A stretch of DNA of 64,000 bases from Lactarius indigo (taxonomy: Eukaryota > Basidiomycota > Agaricomycetes > Russulales > Russulaceae): contig JAFKAC010000005.1 in NCBI GenBank assembly GCA_025766275.1, positions 806,001 through 870,000 on the forward strand. The letters are read 5' to 3'. Below the pieces are notes generated by a model. The model searched no databases. It saw nothing but the letters and a program-made list of their open reading frames with translations, and was not told where the DNA came from. The position numbers and the translations under genes are program-made. Below, piece after piece: positions 33,194 to 44,200 of the stretch (positions are counted from its first letter, which is position 1; every line of letters starts with the position of its first letter).

Positions 33194-36100
33194 ATGCCTC
33201 CAAAGAATACCTTCACCATTCCCATGGGAGATGTTGTTGAGGTTGTTAACCAGACACGGAAGACTAAGCGGGGACTCTGTACCACTGTAAAGGAAGTCCC
33301 TTTCCACTTAAAGAAGGGGAAGTCAGGTCAAGCTTCAATGTCTCAAACTGGAGTGGAGACCACTATGGAGACAGTACAGTCACAGTCATCCAGGGATTCA
33401 CCACATGGGATAGAGGAATCACATACCCTTCACCACATAGAGCCATATGAACCTGATTTGCAAGACTTTCAAGCAGAGGAATCTCAGCCCCAACAAAGTG
33501 TATGTCCACAAACCTCCTATGATCATTGTCAGACTTCTGATTATTCATAGACACCAATGAGCTAGTGGACTGACATGCGGAGCAGATACATCCACCTGTT
33601 GCTCGAGATGGAGGGTCTGACAAGTGCTCCAAATTGCTCTATGTGTACCAGTTCGATGCAGATCAAGTGCTCCAATTGTATTGGAGGAAAGTACTTCTGC
33701 AAGGAATGTTGCCTTCAAACACATATGCGATCCCCATTCCATCGGATGTCCCGCTGGACTGGCACACACTTTGCACCAATGTCATTAATGTCAATTGGAT
33801 TTAAGCTCTGCTTTGGTCATGATGGGAGGCCATGTCCACTTACAGTGGAGGTATGAACATATCAGATATATGAATCCCACATATACTCATATATCCATAG
33901 GGACACCAAGCATCAGATGGGACACAGCGCAGAAAGCGGACGTCCTGTCAGACTCGTTCTGCATCACTTGTATCTGTTGAGGAAGAGCAGGCTCATTCAT
34001 CGGGAGGTCCGCAGCCTTCATCACAAACTCTTGAAGATATGCCTGGGATTTCAGACACATTGTTTGACTTTGCTGGGGATGTGTTGGATCCCTCTGAGGG
34101 AAACACACGACGCACTCGGACCACAATGTCGGGAAACCCGCTGATCACCGTTGTCAATCAAACAGGTGTCTTTGATATGGATGTACTCTTCTGCATATGC
34201 CCCAATGCTGGTGCCAATGATGAGCAACTACTCCAAGCTGGAATATTTCCTTCAACCTTCAAGCAGATTGAGACTGCATTCACCTTCTCAGTTCTGGATG
34301 ACTTCTTGGCTGACAACCTGGAGTGCAAGACAACTGCACAACAGTACTATTCTAAGCTTCAGAGCATCACCAATCGGATGTTCCCTGACCATGTCCCGGT
34401 GGGTATCAATGCTATCCTGATACTGCATAACATCTTATTGATGGAGACATATAGAACCTCTACAAACAGCTCTTGAGGGCATCCTGACAATGGAGGGACT
34501 TGAGGAATAGGATTGAAAGCGGTTTGGGACATCAGCACACAGGGACATCCACTAATGAAGGGTCCATGGCCATATTCTGTCCAGCCTGTCCACAGCCAGG
34601 CATCAATCTACCAGATGATTGGAGGACCAGATATAATGATAAGCCGTATGTATTCATTGAGAACATGTCAAATATCTCAGTATTGACTTGCTCGAAGGAA
34701 TCAACTCATCCGAACCTTCATAATGGATGGCAACTTCTCAGCAGAGCACATGAGGTGTAGGACAGGAGATACGGACGTTCCGCTATCAGCGGGGATGGCC
34801 TTCATGGCAAATCCCAATTCATATAAGGCTCATCTGCATAGTGGGCAAGAGATTTCCCAGGTATGTCAGATACTATTGACAGTGACTGTTGTCTTATAGT
34901 CTCATAGCCCAGCACATGTAACACATACAGGGCCATTGAACAGGCCAATTCAAGTCGTCCACACCTTGATGTTACAGGCATCAGAGCAACCACATGCTGT
35001 CATGGATTCTTTGTCCCTACATCTGTAGTTGACTTCCAGAAGGGAGAGAGGTATGTCCGACGCATTAAGCACCCTAAGTATGGAATTGATAATTGATGTA
35101 TGTTTGATGTCAGGCAAATCAATATGGACTATAGCCTTTGCAAGGCCCTTTCCTACAATATGGGGGACATCCCTGTGGCCTTGGTCATGTATGATATCAT
35201 GTGCCAATATGGTGTTCACTTCAAGGAAAGGGTGGAGAAGAGCCCGGAGTTATCTCTGTCTAGCTCATTGCAACTTCACACTGGGATTGGCCTCTTTCAT
35301 ATCCATGGCCATCAAGATTCATGCTTACCCCGCTTTTCCCCAAGCTATATCCCTGGAGCGAAGCAGGTGGATGGAGAGATCATTGAGACATTGTGGGCAC
35401 CACTCAATAACATCTCACGGAGCATCTGTGGGATGTCCCTTGCCCATTGCCAGGAGGTATTGGATGCACATATGAACCATTCCAATTGGAAGAAGATGGT
35501 CCGCATTGGTCCGTTTAATCCATATCTATAATCCATTTGATTCTAATATAATAATGTTCCAGTTCCATCACTTCTGAAGCGGTGGAAATGGATGGATAAT
35601 GGTATAGATCTCAGTGCTGAAATATTAGACACTCTCAATGCAAGGTTCAAGAAGAAGACTAAATGATGGCTTAAGGCAGAAAGTCATGCTCAATCAAACA
35701 GGCATGAAGACCCCACTTTAATGGACATATATGATACAGTGACATCCAAAGGTATTGTGACCTGACAAATCCTATGTATTCTATACTAATGTCTATCATT
35801 AGCTCCCTCTCGTGCAGAGATTCAGCAGCAGCTGATTTTGGAGGAGAGCGGAGATATTACCGCTCATGGTCAAACATCTTGGATTGCATGTGGGATAAAG
35901 ATCCAGGAGTTGCAGTGAGTCCATCCAATGACCCATTTGACTGTTGGTTAACATCCATTCTGTAAAGGCTTGCTATCAGATATCAACTCCGAGCACATGG
36001 TCTGAAGATCAACACTGAGGAGGCTCAAGTCATTTAAAACAAGCGGAGTCGCCTTCAGAAGCTCATTGACATATTTGAGCACCAGGGAGATTCCTTCCTA

Positions 36101-37067
36101 CTCCACCAGCCACTTGCAGATGATTCCTCAATAGTGCCTTTGGGTGACTATGAGGAATATGACCATGTGGATGATCTTGGAGATCCTGAAGATACAGATG
36201 ATGATCATTCAGCCCATGCCTCCATCTGTCCTACTCTGCAAGCACTGGATGGATCTGGGATGGATGCAACTAATCCTGAGGACTTTCCAGTCCTCCTCCC
36301 ATCTTCCCTTGGATGAGAATGGTGTGTTAGGCATGGTTTCCAATCCCTTGCTGGAAAGGAGGTACAGCTACGCCATGCTCAAGCTAGTGAATCCATTCAT
36401 GGAATCCGCCTCGCTCTTGGATTTAAATCCGCTCTGTTCCGCACTCAGGTACGACCTGCTCACACACAACAGACAAAGACCCGTGCCTGGAATGCCATAC
36501 ACAGTGTTGACACTAATGTCTGTGAGCATGCGTGCATATATAGCATGGCACGGGATGCCTATAGGAAGCTCCGCAAAGCTGCACCCATTCCACAGGACCT
36601 CCCGAAGCTCCATTCAAAGGATCTCCATGTAGCAACATTGGTCCTTGGATCACAACAAGTAGGACAGCGGAATACACAACAATCCTGGATCTGGGGCTTT
36701 GGCAATACCACTGAAGATGATGGAACATGGATGGATGATTGTATGTGCTCCATTGAATTCTATATTCATGTGCTCATATATTCATACAGTTGAAAGGGTT
36801 CACTGGCTCCGTGCAAGGGCACAGTTTGAGCGGTGGTCAGAGGAACAAGACAGCATCCATAATGAAGCTAAATGGATCCCAGCATACTTCCATTCCAAAG
36901 CAGAGACATGGAAGAAACTCATGATCATTGCTGCACAAGGTTCATTAAAGGGGCATCAAGCATATGCATCATACCAGATGCATGCATGGGAGGGACTTTC
37001 CAGAAGCTCTGTGAAGGCTCTTACTCTGATTACTGATGCTCCATTGAAGCACTGTAAGATGAAATGA
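33194..37067 (+). pseudogene. KDZ-superfamily transposase, decayed
   Basis: RNase H-fold DDE transposase acting on the element's ends. Start MPPKNTFTIPMGD at 33194. A CxC2-type cysteine cluster (33630-33850) has CSMC, CSNC, FCKECC, H and GHDGRPCP. The catalytic core has three candidate acidic residues: D in MDGNF (34726), D in YDIMCQY (35193) and E in IETLW (35385), with FHIHGHQDSC between the last two. The C-terminal part ends AALKHCKMK-like at 37067 after a WLRARAQFERWSEEQD block. About eight introns are implied. In-frame stops: TGA at 35664, TAA at about 35963 and 36034, TGA at 36314; so this copy probably cannot make a full protein. The motifs are classic for KDZ; the exact exon map is not certain. 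Confidence 0.82.
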
Positions 37068-37527
37068 GATTGCTTGTCCTGATTCATGTATTCCTCCTAT
37101 AGTACATATCAATTGACATAAGTGTTTGGTTCTTGCAAATGAAATGAATGGCTTTTCTCGAACCCCCCGATCCCCTCTCATATATATCCATTTGCCTGTG
37201 ACAGGAATTAAGCGGAGGTCCGCTTTTGGGCAATGCTGTTGGACTATCATTACAGCAGATTTCCCAACATGTATATTCTGAGTATGAACTATTAGTTATT
37301 AGCTATTTCCCCCAACACTGATCATCTATCATTATATATTGACTTGCGATCAGATGTTCATTACTTGTCCAATATAATTGTAGTTGTCTGATATGTATGC
37401 AATTTGCTGTACATATCTCAACAGGTGATCAATGATCCCACACACCTAAACAGTGCTCACCCAGTCAAATATTTGAGTTCAAGAGCATCTCTGGATACCC
37501 TACATTATCATGGAACTATCCGCATGG
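37068..37527. other. Non-coding right subterminal region of the KDZ element
   Basis: No gene. Contains AAGCGGAGGTCCGCTT (37210-37225), one of the best copies of the palindromic motif. AT-rich otherwise. Confidence 0.5.
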
Positions 37528-37682
37528 ATTTCTGATTATCTCCAACCCAGCCAGCGTCGGCTGAACTATCAATTATGGCGGAATCTCCGCCGTTGGCTGG
37601 CGCCGGCTGAGTATGAACTATTAAAGAATCTCACCGTCAGTTGGGGGTATCAATTACATAAGCCATCGCTATCCATTGGCTG
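37528..37682 (-). repeat. Right terminal inverted repeat of the KDZ element
   Basis: Inverted copy of the left end with roughly 85-90% identity by eye. It includes GGCGGAATCTCCGCC (37577-37591). The outer 26 bp align without gaps to the left end, fixing the element boundary at 37682. Confidence 0.9.
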
Positions 37683-37689
37683 CACATGT

Positions 37690-38036
37690 ACAATGACTCA
37701 ATCCTAGTACCAGTAGTAGTTGTACTAGGGTTTGCTACATTTATGCGATTTGTAGGACACTTCCAGGCGGCACTTTAAAGCCCATCTCATCTTGTATATA
37801 GGATACTGCATGAAGACCAAGATACACCATCTTGGTCTTCTTCAATTGTCACTTGTTCACCTTCTCTCTATCCTTGCTTGTTGTGACCTGTCCCTTCTTT
37901 AAAGGGGAGACTTCTACTATCTAGCACCTGCAAGTGTCTAGGATTGCCTTCATGCCATATGTCATACGATGCACTTAGCTAAGTGGTTGCTGTCTTACCC
38001 AGGCTCAAGTTGAGCTAACATCATGATGGCGTTACA
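37690..38036 (+). repeat. 3' LTR of element B, right piece
   Basis: Remaining 347 bp of LTR-B, with TATATA (about 37797) and the same AAGACCAAGAT/ATCTTGGTCTT pair as the 5' LTR. Ends GATGGCGTTACA, then the TSD ATCAG. Confidence 0.93.
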
Positions 38037-38176
38037 ATCAGCAAATAAAAGAAAGGTTGATGAGTGGTTATAACCACTTGTAATCACTGTAAGTGGTGTG
38101 AACAGGTCCAGGATTACAAATTGCTGAAAGCAATTGTGTTCATTCAATGGTTTTGAAATTGATTGGCAATTGTGCC

Positions 38177-39412
38177 TAGTGATCAGAAGGTTCAGTTCAG
38201 TTCTTTGGACCTTTTTGCCAAACCCTTGAACTGAACCATGGGTTCAGGTTCACATAGGTTCAGTTCAGTTCAGGAAGTGTCTAAACCCTGAACCAAACCC
38301 AAAGGAGGAAAAATGAACAGAAAAACATCTTTGTGTCCACTGCTGGACCTTGCACTTGTGATATGTCACAAGGTGTTGCACACATGTCAGCAGGATGTGT
38401 GCTGTTGTATATGGGTCCACAGTAATTGGGGACATGTTTCTCTTAATGGGCTAAATGTGTGTAGATGTGCAGCAGGGTTGGGAACAGAAATGAGGTCAGG
38501 TTGTTGCAGGTGGTTTAACATGGTTATGCATGTTTGTGCATAACATGAAACTTCATATACATAGTTGCATGAGTAGGGAATAGGTTTAGTTTGAGCCAAT
38601 AAGGCTGTGCACAAATGCAGAAAGCTGGGGAAAACAAATGAACTCAACAGTCCAATCTGAGGACAAGGTAATAAGTAGTTAGACCTATGGCACTGCAGAA
38701 CAAATTGAGCATATGACTGCCCAATTTCCTATCTTGGACATCAATGTCACACTGCAACTTTGTCACTTACATTTATTATAGTTGAGTTCTCCTACTTTTG
38801 AGCTCAGTGTCAGTGTGGCTCATTCTTTTTGTTCTCCAGCTTTCTGTTTTTGTGCACAGCCTCATTGGCTCAAACAAGACATATTCCTGACCTATGCAAC
38901 TATGTATATGAAGTTTTGTGTTACATGCAAATGTGCACAACCATTTTCAACCACCTGCAATAACCCAACCTTGTTTCTGTTCCTGACCCTACCACACGTC
39001 TATGCATGTTAAGCCCTTTAAGAGAGACACATACCCAATGACTGTGGACCCACATATGATGGTGCATGTTCTGTGGACATGTGCATGACACCTTGCAATG
39101 TATCACATGCCCCAAGACCTGCAGATGCTCTTAGATGGAGTTGGTGCTCAAGCCACTGTAAATATATTTCTTGTAGAATAGGTTTACAAACCCATGATAT
39201 GCACTATTACTGGCTGAGTAATTGAGTTCTTGAGATCAATTGAGATCAGGTTCAAACAAGGTCAAAAAGGTTCTCAAAATTTTGGGATATTGCTGAACCC
39301 TGAACCAGACCATTGGTCCAGTTCAGGCTAAACAGCTGAACCCCAAACCATGGTTCAGTTCAGGTAGGTTCAGGTTTGAACTAAAGTTCTGAACTGAACT
39401 TTCCCATCACTA
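38177..39412. mobile_element. Non-autonomous hAT-like foldback element (1236 bp)
   Basis: Flanked by an 8-bp TSD ATTGTGCC (38169-38176 and 39413-39420). Ends are TAGTGAT..; the inner sequence AAGTTCAGTTCAG is shared by both termini in inverted orientation. Most of the element is an imperfect inverted repeat: arms about 38340-38660 and 38835-39130 around a spacer of about 170 bp. No transposase-like ORF. An 8-bp TSD and TAG/CAG-type ends are typical of hAT elements. Confidence 0.88.
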
Positions 39413-39431
39413 ATTGTGCCCATGAATGGTA

Positions 39432-39841
39432 TGATGAACAGCATAGCTAGAGAATCATACTCACAGTGAAACAAAGAGTACTGTGGTGAGATATGAATGC
39501 ACAGGGAAGCAGATGACAGAGATATTTTGCAGGTGAAGCAAAGGGTCTGGCATATGAGTCAGAGGGAAACTGATGTGGGCCAGGAGTGTACATGGTACTC
39601 TACTTATACCTTTTCTAAGGGTGACACTGGTACAAGGATAGTAACACTAGTCATGCAGTACAAGGCAGTATTGTTCTATAAATGGACAAAGGAGTGGACA
39701 TTCTAAGAACAAGGGAAGAAAGAGCAAGGAGAGTCTAGAAGTAAATGATATCATAATGACATCACAATAAAGATATAGCTAAAGGAAGAACAAAGGTGTA
39801 GTACAATGACTGGTCCAGAGGAGTCTGCATGATGTCATGGT
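39432..39841 (-). repeat. Truncated LTR-E copy
   Basis: Minus-oriented LTR-E starting TGATGAACAGC at 39432. It runs for about 410 bp and stops where LTR-F begins. Its 5' (right-hand) part is not found after LTR-F, so it was lost rather than displaced. Confidence 0.8.
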
Positions 39842-40420
39842 TGTTACACCCTAGCAGGGGTGTGAGTTCTGGAGGTTCTAAATCACACAAGTATCAAGCA
39901 AAGACATCTGTTGTCTTATTGCTATGAAATACAAGTGGTAGGGGTGTGGCACAAAGTGCAGCACTACTCTGTAAAATAGGGCTCCTTGCCTGAAGTGTGT
40001 GACACTTCTCTACACTCTATCTTGCAAGTGCACAGAGTCTAATAGGTGTGATGTGTTGATATAGTTCAACTGCAAAGACTTCAAGGTGTCCTGATTAAGG
40101 ACAGAGGTAGGGGATGCACAAGAAGAGGGGATAGAGTAAAGTCACACCAAAGGTACAAAGGCAAGGTTGCTAGATTGCAAACAAAGCCAAGTCTGGCTTC
40201 CTACAGTCTATGGTACAGGTTTATATAGGACAAGGTTCCAAACAACATGAACACAAGTTCACACAATCTTAAAGAGACTAAATGGGTTAAGAGGGCATTT
40301 GGATCAAGGAAACAGCACTACTAATAACAGTAGCTCCTTTGGTAACAATGTATAGTACAGAAGGGGAAAGACAACTGGAGACATACTGTAACTGAATGTC
40401 CAAAGTGTTGGATCATAATA
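39842..40420 (-). repeat. LTR-F copy, inverted relative to the one at 3440
   Basis: Plus strand begins TGTTACACCCTAGC and ends GGATCATAATA; the outer TG is mutated to TA on the minus strand. The same 580-bp family as the solo LTR in element A. Flanks ATGGT and ATCCT do not form a clean TSD, so this is a rearranged copy. Confidence 0.85.
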
Positions 40421-40429
40421 ATCCTGTCA

Positions 40430-40653
40430 TAATTGATATGGAGTGCATCCATGGCTGGGTTATTGACTATCTCCCTGAGGTGGCCAATAGCCACTCTAGG
40501 GTCAGGAGGGGAGGTGGTGGGTTGTTGTAATTCAGGAGTGGGGGAAGCTGTTTGTCCAGGAGGAGGGATGCAAAGGGTCACTCCTTCTTCTGTTTCAATG
40601 ATGCTGGGGATGCTGGGGTTGATGGGGTGTGGTTCATCAAGTGCAGGAGACAA
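40430..40653 (-). other. Coding-like remnant between two LTR fragments
   Basis: A Pro-rich open stretch on the minus strand (PGQTASPTPELQQPTTSPP, then DPRVAIGHLREIVNNPAMDALH). Probably a piece of a retroelement protein, but I cannot assign it to Gag or Pol. No primer-binding site is seen next to the adjacent LTR-A fragment. Confidence 0.35.
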
Positions 40654-40661
40654 GGAAGGGG

Positions 40662-40762
40662 TGTAACGCCACTACAGGGGCATTAGGTATGACCTGTACC
40701 AAGTTAGTTGATATGCAGTAGTACAAGCTCAGTGGCTCGACTTCAGTAGAATGGTGCACAAG
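40662..40762 (-). repeat. Terminal fragment of LTR-A
   Basis: About 100 bp matching the 3' end of LTR-A (GTAACGCCACTAC at the left, TTCAGTAGAATGGTGCACAAG at the right). Cut off by the LTR-C of element C1. Confidence 0.8.
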
Positions 40763-41259
40763 TTTTATGCTCCACCGGCATTAGTCCAACTTGGACTCTT
40801 TGAGGGTGTAAACAACTTAGCAAAGAATAGGTGAATGGGGATCATGTGTCAACCCAATGCAAGCTGAACAGGGGCACTACAGGCACACACTGCAGCGAAG
40901 ATGAAGAAAGACTATCCCTTGGTGGATAGAAGTGGAAGTACTCTTAGTCAGAGACTAAGGCAGATGAGTGAGTCAAGATGGTGGATTGAAGAAGACCAAG
41001 ATGGGGACTCTTGGTCTTCTTAGACGACAGAGACATGTGGGCTTTAAAGCGCTGCTGGAACAATAGAGAGCCAATAGTGTAACTAGCTCAAACCCTATTA
41101 CAGCTATCCTAGGAATGAGTCATACACAAGTCACAATCACATGTAAACTATCGTGCTGACTGATACGATGTAAGAGTCCATGACTAATACTAATACCGGG
41201 CCATAGTCATAACTGGCCATGAGTCATATACAATGAGTCATTTAGTCCATACCATAACA
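40763..41259 (-). repeat. 3' LTR of element C1 (497 bp)
   Basis: Minus-oriented LTR-C. The outermost dinucleotide on the left is changed (TTTTATGC instead of TGTTATGC). Followed at 41260-41272 by the polypurine tract GAAAAGGGGGTGA of the minus strand. Confidence 0.88.
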
Positions 41260-41276
41260 TCACCCCCTTTTCAAGA

Positions 41277-44200
41277 GTGAGGCCCACCTCACTAATCCGC
41301 CTTCAATTCCTGCCTCATCCACTCTGCTTCGTCTTCCATACACTCCAGTATGTTAGCTTGTTCAAGATGATAGATACTGGCCTTTTTATCCTCCGCCACC
41401 ATGTACTTCTCCTCTTAAAGATGGTAATTCCCCTTTTCCAACTGGTCTTCGGTGAAGGCCATCTGTCTATAGCAGCATAGTTCTTCAATGTGACATCCCC
41501 AATGCATGTGAATAGGAGGTCAGTGGGGTGTCAGTCACAAAGCATGAAGTATTCTTTGTGGGGAATGATGGCACAGTTGTTCTTGGGGAGGTGTGGCATG
41601 GCATAAAGGCGTTTGCCATAAAGAAACCCCGATCCCAGAACTAGTCCAAGTATGAGGGGGTCTCCTCGGATAACCTGTATGTGGGATGCCTGTACTGTTG
41701 GTCCATTGGGGAGCTTGATCGGGAATGTAATGTAATGGGGTCTTCAATTGACCCAGAACCCTTTAGGGACAACTGCTCAGGTTGCTGGGTCTCACTTGCC
41801 CATTGGTGTATAATGAGCTGCTTGTGCCATGGCAACTCTTCCTTGGTGCAGGGGGTTCCCTGATGCGTCGACAAGGAAGGGAGTGGCTGCTGGATCTTCA
41901 GCGTAGAATTCATGTTCAAGGAATGCATACCTGATGGGGTAATGGTCTCCAAGCTCATCTTCATCCTCAACTTCGTCCAATATTCCTTCTGCTCCTGCCT
42001 CATCTGGCATTAGTAGGCAGCGATATGCAGTTGCTCCTGCTGCCACTGCGCCACCATCTCCTTCCATTCTTGCACATATTTCTGCATGGTGTTCAGCAGT
42101 TTCACCATGCGAGACAGCTGCTTGAAGCCAAAAAAGCTTGTCTTCTGTGATGAAGGTTTCAGGCTCACCAGTGTTGGGATTGGTAAGGGCATACATTGGC
42201 AGAGGTGTTGGTTGAGTTGTTGCTGTATTGTCGCTGAGAGTTCCCAGTATGGGCATAGGGAATCATTGCAATGTCTGGTGCAGTTCTTCAGCATTGATAG
42301 GCCTGTCTTCCTCATGCTGCATGGTGGGGCTTCTAGTGGTGACAGCTCCAGCACCCATGGTGTCATTGGTGGAGTTGGGGTTAACAAGTGTGGTGGAGGA
42401 GTCGTTGACGAGGGTAGAGAGGAGTGCGAGCTGGTCATTGTGTCGGGTAGAGGACATGTGGAAAGAAGATGATGGGGACTTAGCACGATGAGTAGCCATC
42501 CTTATATGTGTTTCTCTGTTGGGGTTGGAATTTTTGAACTCCTATATGGCTTTGTTGGCAAATATGTCATCCTTATCTATCCATTGGTTATCTGAGTCAG
42601 GGTAGCCCTTCCATTTGACAAGATATTGGAGTCAATGTCTTCTGCCGAATCACCGAGAGTGCAGAATCTTCTCGACTTTGTATTCTTCTTTGTTATCAAC
42701 CAAATTGGGCAGTGGGTGCTGATAGTTTGGTCCATGCATGGGTGTCTCATGATAAGGTGTGAGAAGATCTGTGTGGAAGACATTGTGGATGCTCCACTGT
42801 GTGGGAAGTTCGAGGTGATAATTGACAGGGGACATCACCTGGGTGATCTTAAAAGGTCCATGGCATTTAGCAGCTAATTTCATGGTTGGTTGGTGTGTCC
42901 GTAAGTGGCATCCTTCGAGCCACATGAGGTCTCCTTCTTTGAACTTGGGCATATCTTTGTATTTAACCCATGACTTCTGCGCTCAGAACATGCAAGAGAG
43001 GGTGTGCTGTTGGGCTTGTTTGAACTGATATAGTTGTAAAGACACTTGTGGGATAGGGGATGGCCTATTAACCCAATCAGCGCAGGGGTTGAACCCTGAT
43101 AAGAGGAAAAAGGGGGACTCTTGTGTGGTTTCATTGGGCCAATTGTTGTGTGTGAATTCTGCCATTGGTAGATAATGAACCCAGTCATCTTGTCGTTTGT
43201 TTACCCAAAAATGAAGATATTGTTCCAGCCACTGATTTGTTCATTCCAATTGGCCATCCATTCAGGGATGATATGCCATTGAGATACTTTGGCTGATGCC
43301 AAGGATTTTGCATATCTCCCACATGAACTTTGATGTGAAACGGGGGTCTCGGTCACTGATAACACACAAGGGGAGTCCAAATTGAGGGAATACGTGAGAA
43401 ACATACAGGGCAGCTGTGCCTTCAGCTGTTATCTCTTCATTACAAGGAATGAAGACGGCTGCTTTGGTACAATTGTGGTCTGTGATCGTTAGAATGGAAT
43501 TGTAACGCCATCACGACGTTAGCTCGACTTGAGCGCGGAGGAGGCAGTAACAACTTAGCAGCAGATGGCCACGATGACTCGGAGGTCCGTGCCCTTGTCC
43601 CCTGTGAACACACAAAGGTGCACAGGCAAGCGTCTTGCTGATGCTTTTAATGGAAACGAGGAAGATGCACAATAGCAGGCGAGAAAGAGTAGAGAAGTTC
43701 GAAAGAAGACGAAATACAAGTGACGATTCAAGAAGACCAAGATGGCGTATCTTGGTCTTTGCAAGCAGTCTTAAATACACATGGAGCAGGCTTTCAAGCA
43801 CTGCTATGAGTCACTGTAAAGTAGCGTCCAACGTATCGCATAAGTAACTCGAACCCTAATACTACTACTACTAGTATCAGTGGCGTCCATTCTCAGTCAG
43901 CTATCGTTCCCCAATCTCCTATCGTGCTACCATATCACCTAAGTCCGTGACTAATATACCTTACAGCCGTAATCGCAACCAGTACAGTAAGGGTCCGAAT
44001 CAAGCCTCACCACTTTGTAAGAGTCCACAAGCCAAAACGTGACAGGAATTGTACCTGCGGGATACAGGAAGTTTGGTGATGAAATCCACTGCAATGGTTT
44101 TGAATGGCAGGGCTTCTGGTTTAGGGTAGATGGGTTGTAGTGGTGCTCTGATAGGGCAAAGGTTGACTTTGTGCTATTGGCACTCCGTGCACCCTTTGAC

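Larger units (their letters stand above)
23550..37682 (+). mobile_element. 14.1-kb KDZ-superfamily DNA transposon
   Basis: Inserted in the 3' LTR of element B. CACATGT is repeated on both sides (23543-23549 and 37683-37689), a 7-bp duplication. Terminal inverted repeats of about 155 bp are at both ends. Contents, left to right: subterminal repeats, a nested LINE (24023-25118), three unknown genes (25987-27932 minus, 28540-29574 minus, 29827-31460 plus), a small acidic gene (32331-32967 plus) and the KDZ transposase (33194-37067 plus). Length without the LINE is about 13.0 kb. Assignment to KDZ (Kyakuja-Dileera-Zisupton) rests on the transposase's cysteine cluster and YDIMCQY motif; the exact subgroup is not determined. 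Confidence 0.88.
15164..38036 (+). mobile_element. Ty3/gypsy chromodomain element B, with nested insertions
   Basis: Bounded by the 5-bp TSD ATCAG at 15159-15163 and 38037-38041, 22.9 kb apart. The LTRs are each 441 bp once insertions are removed: 5' LTR 15164-15569 plus 16131-16165; 3' LTR 23456-23549 plus 37690-38036. Internal region: primer-binding site, gag, pol with chromodomain and C-terminal extension, polypurine tract AAAAGGGGGTGG (about 23444-23455). Insertions: LTR-E in the 5' LTR, LTR-E in the RT gene, and the KDZ transposon (with a LINE inside it) in the 3' LTR. Original length about 8.2 kb. Confidence 0.95.

Noticed and set aside
23550..37682. TET/JBP dioxygenase gene in the KDZ element
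   Set aside because: Such genes accompany some KDZ elements, but I see no H-x-D...H oxygenase pattern in any of the four extra gene models.
39842..40420. Clean solo insertion of LTR-F
   Set aside because: Flanks ATGGT and ATCCT mismatch at two positions and the interrupted LTR-E does not resume on the other side.
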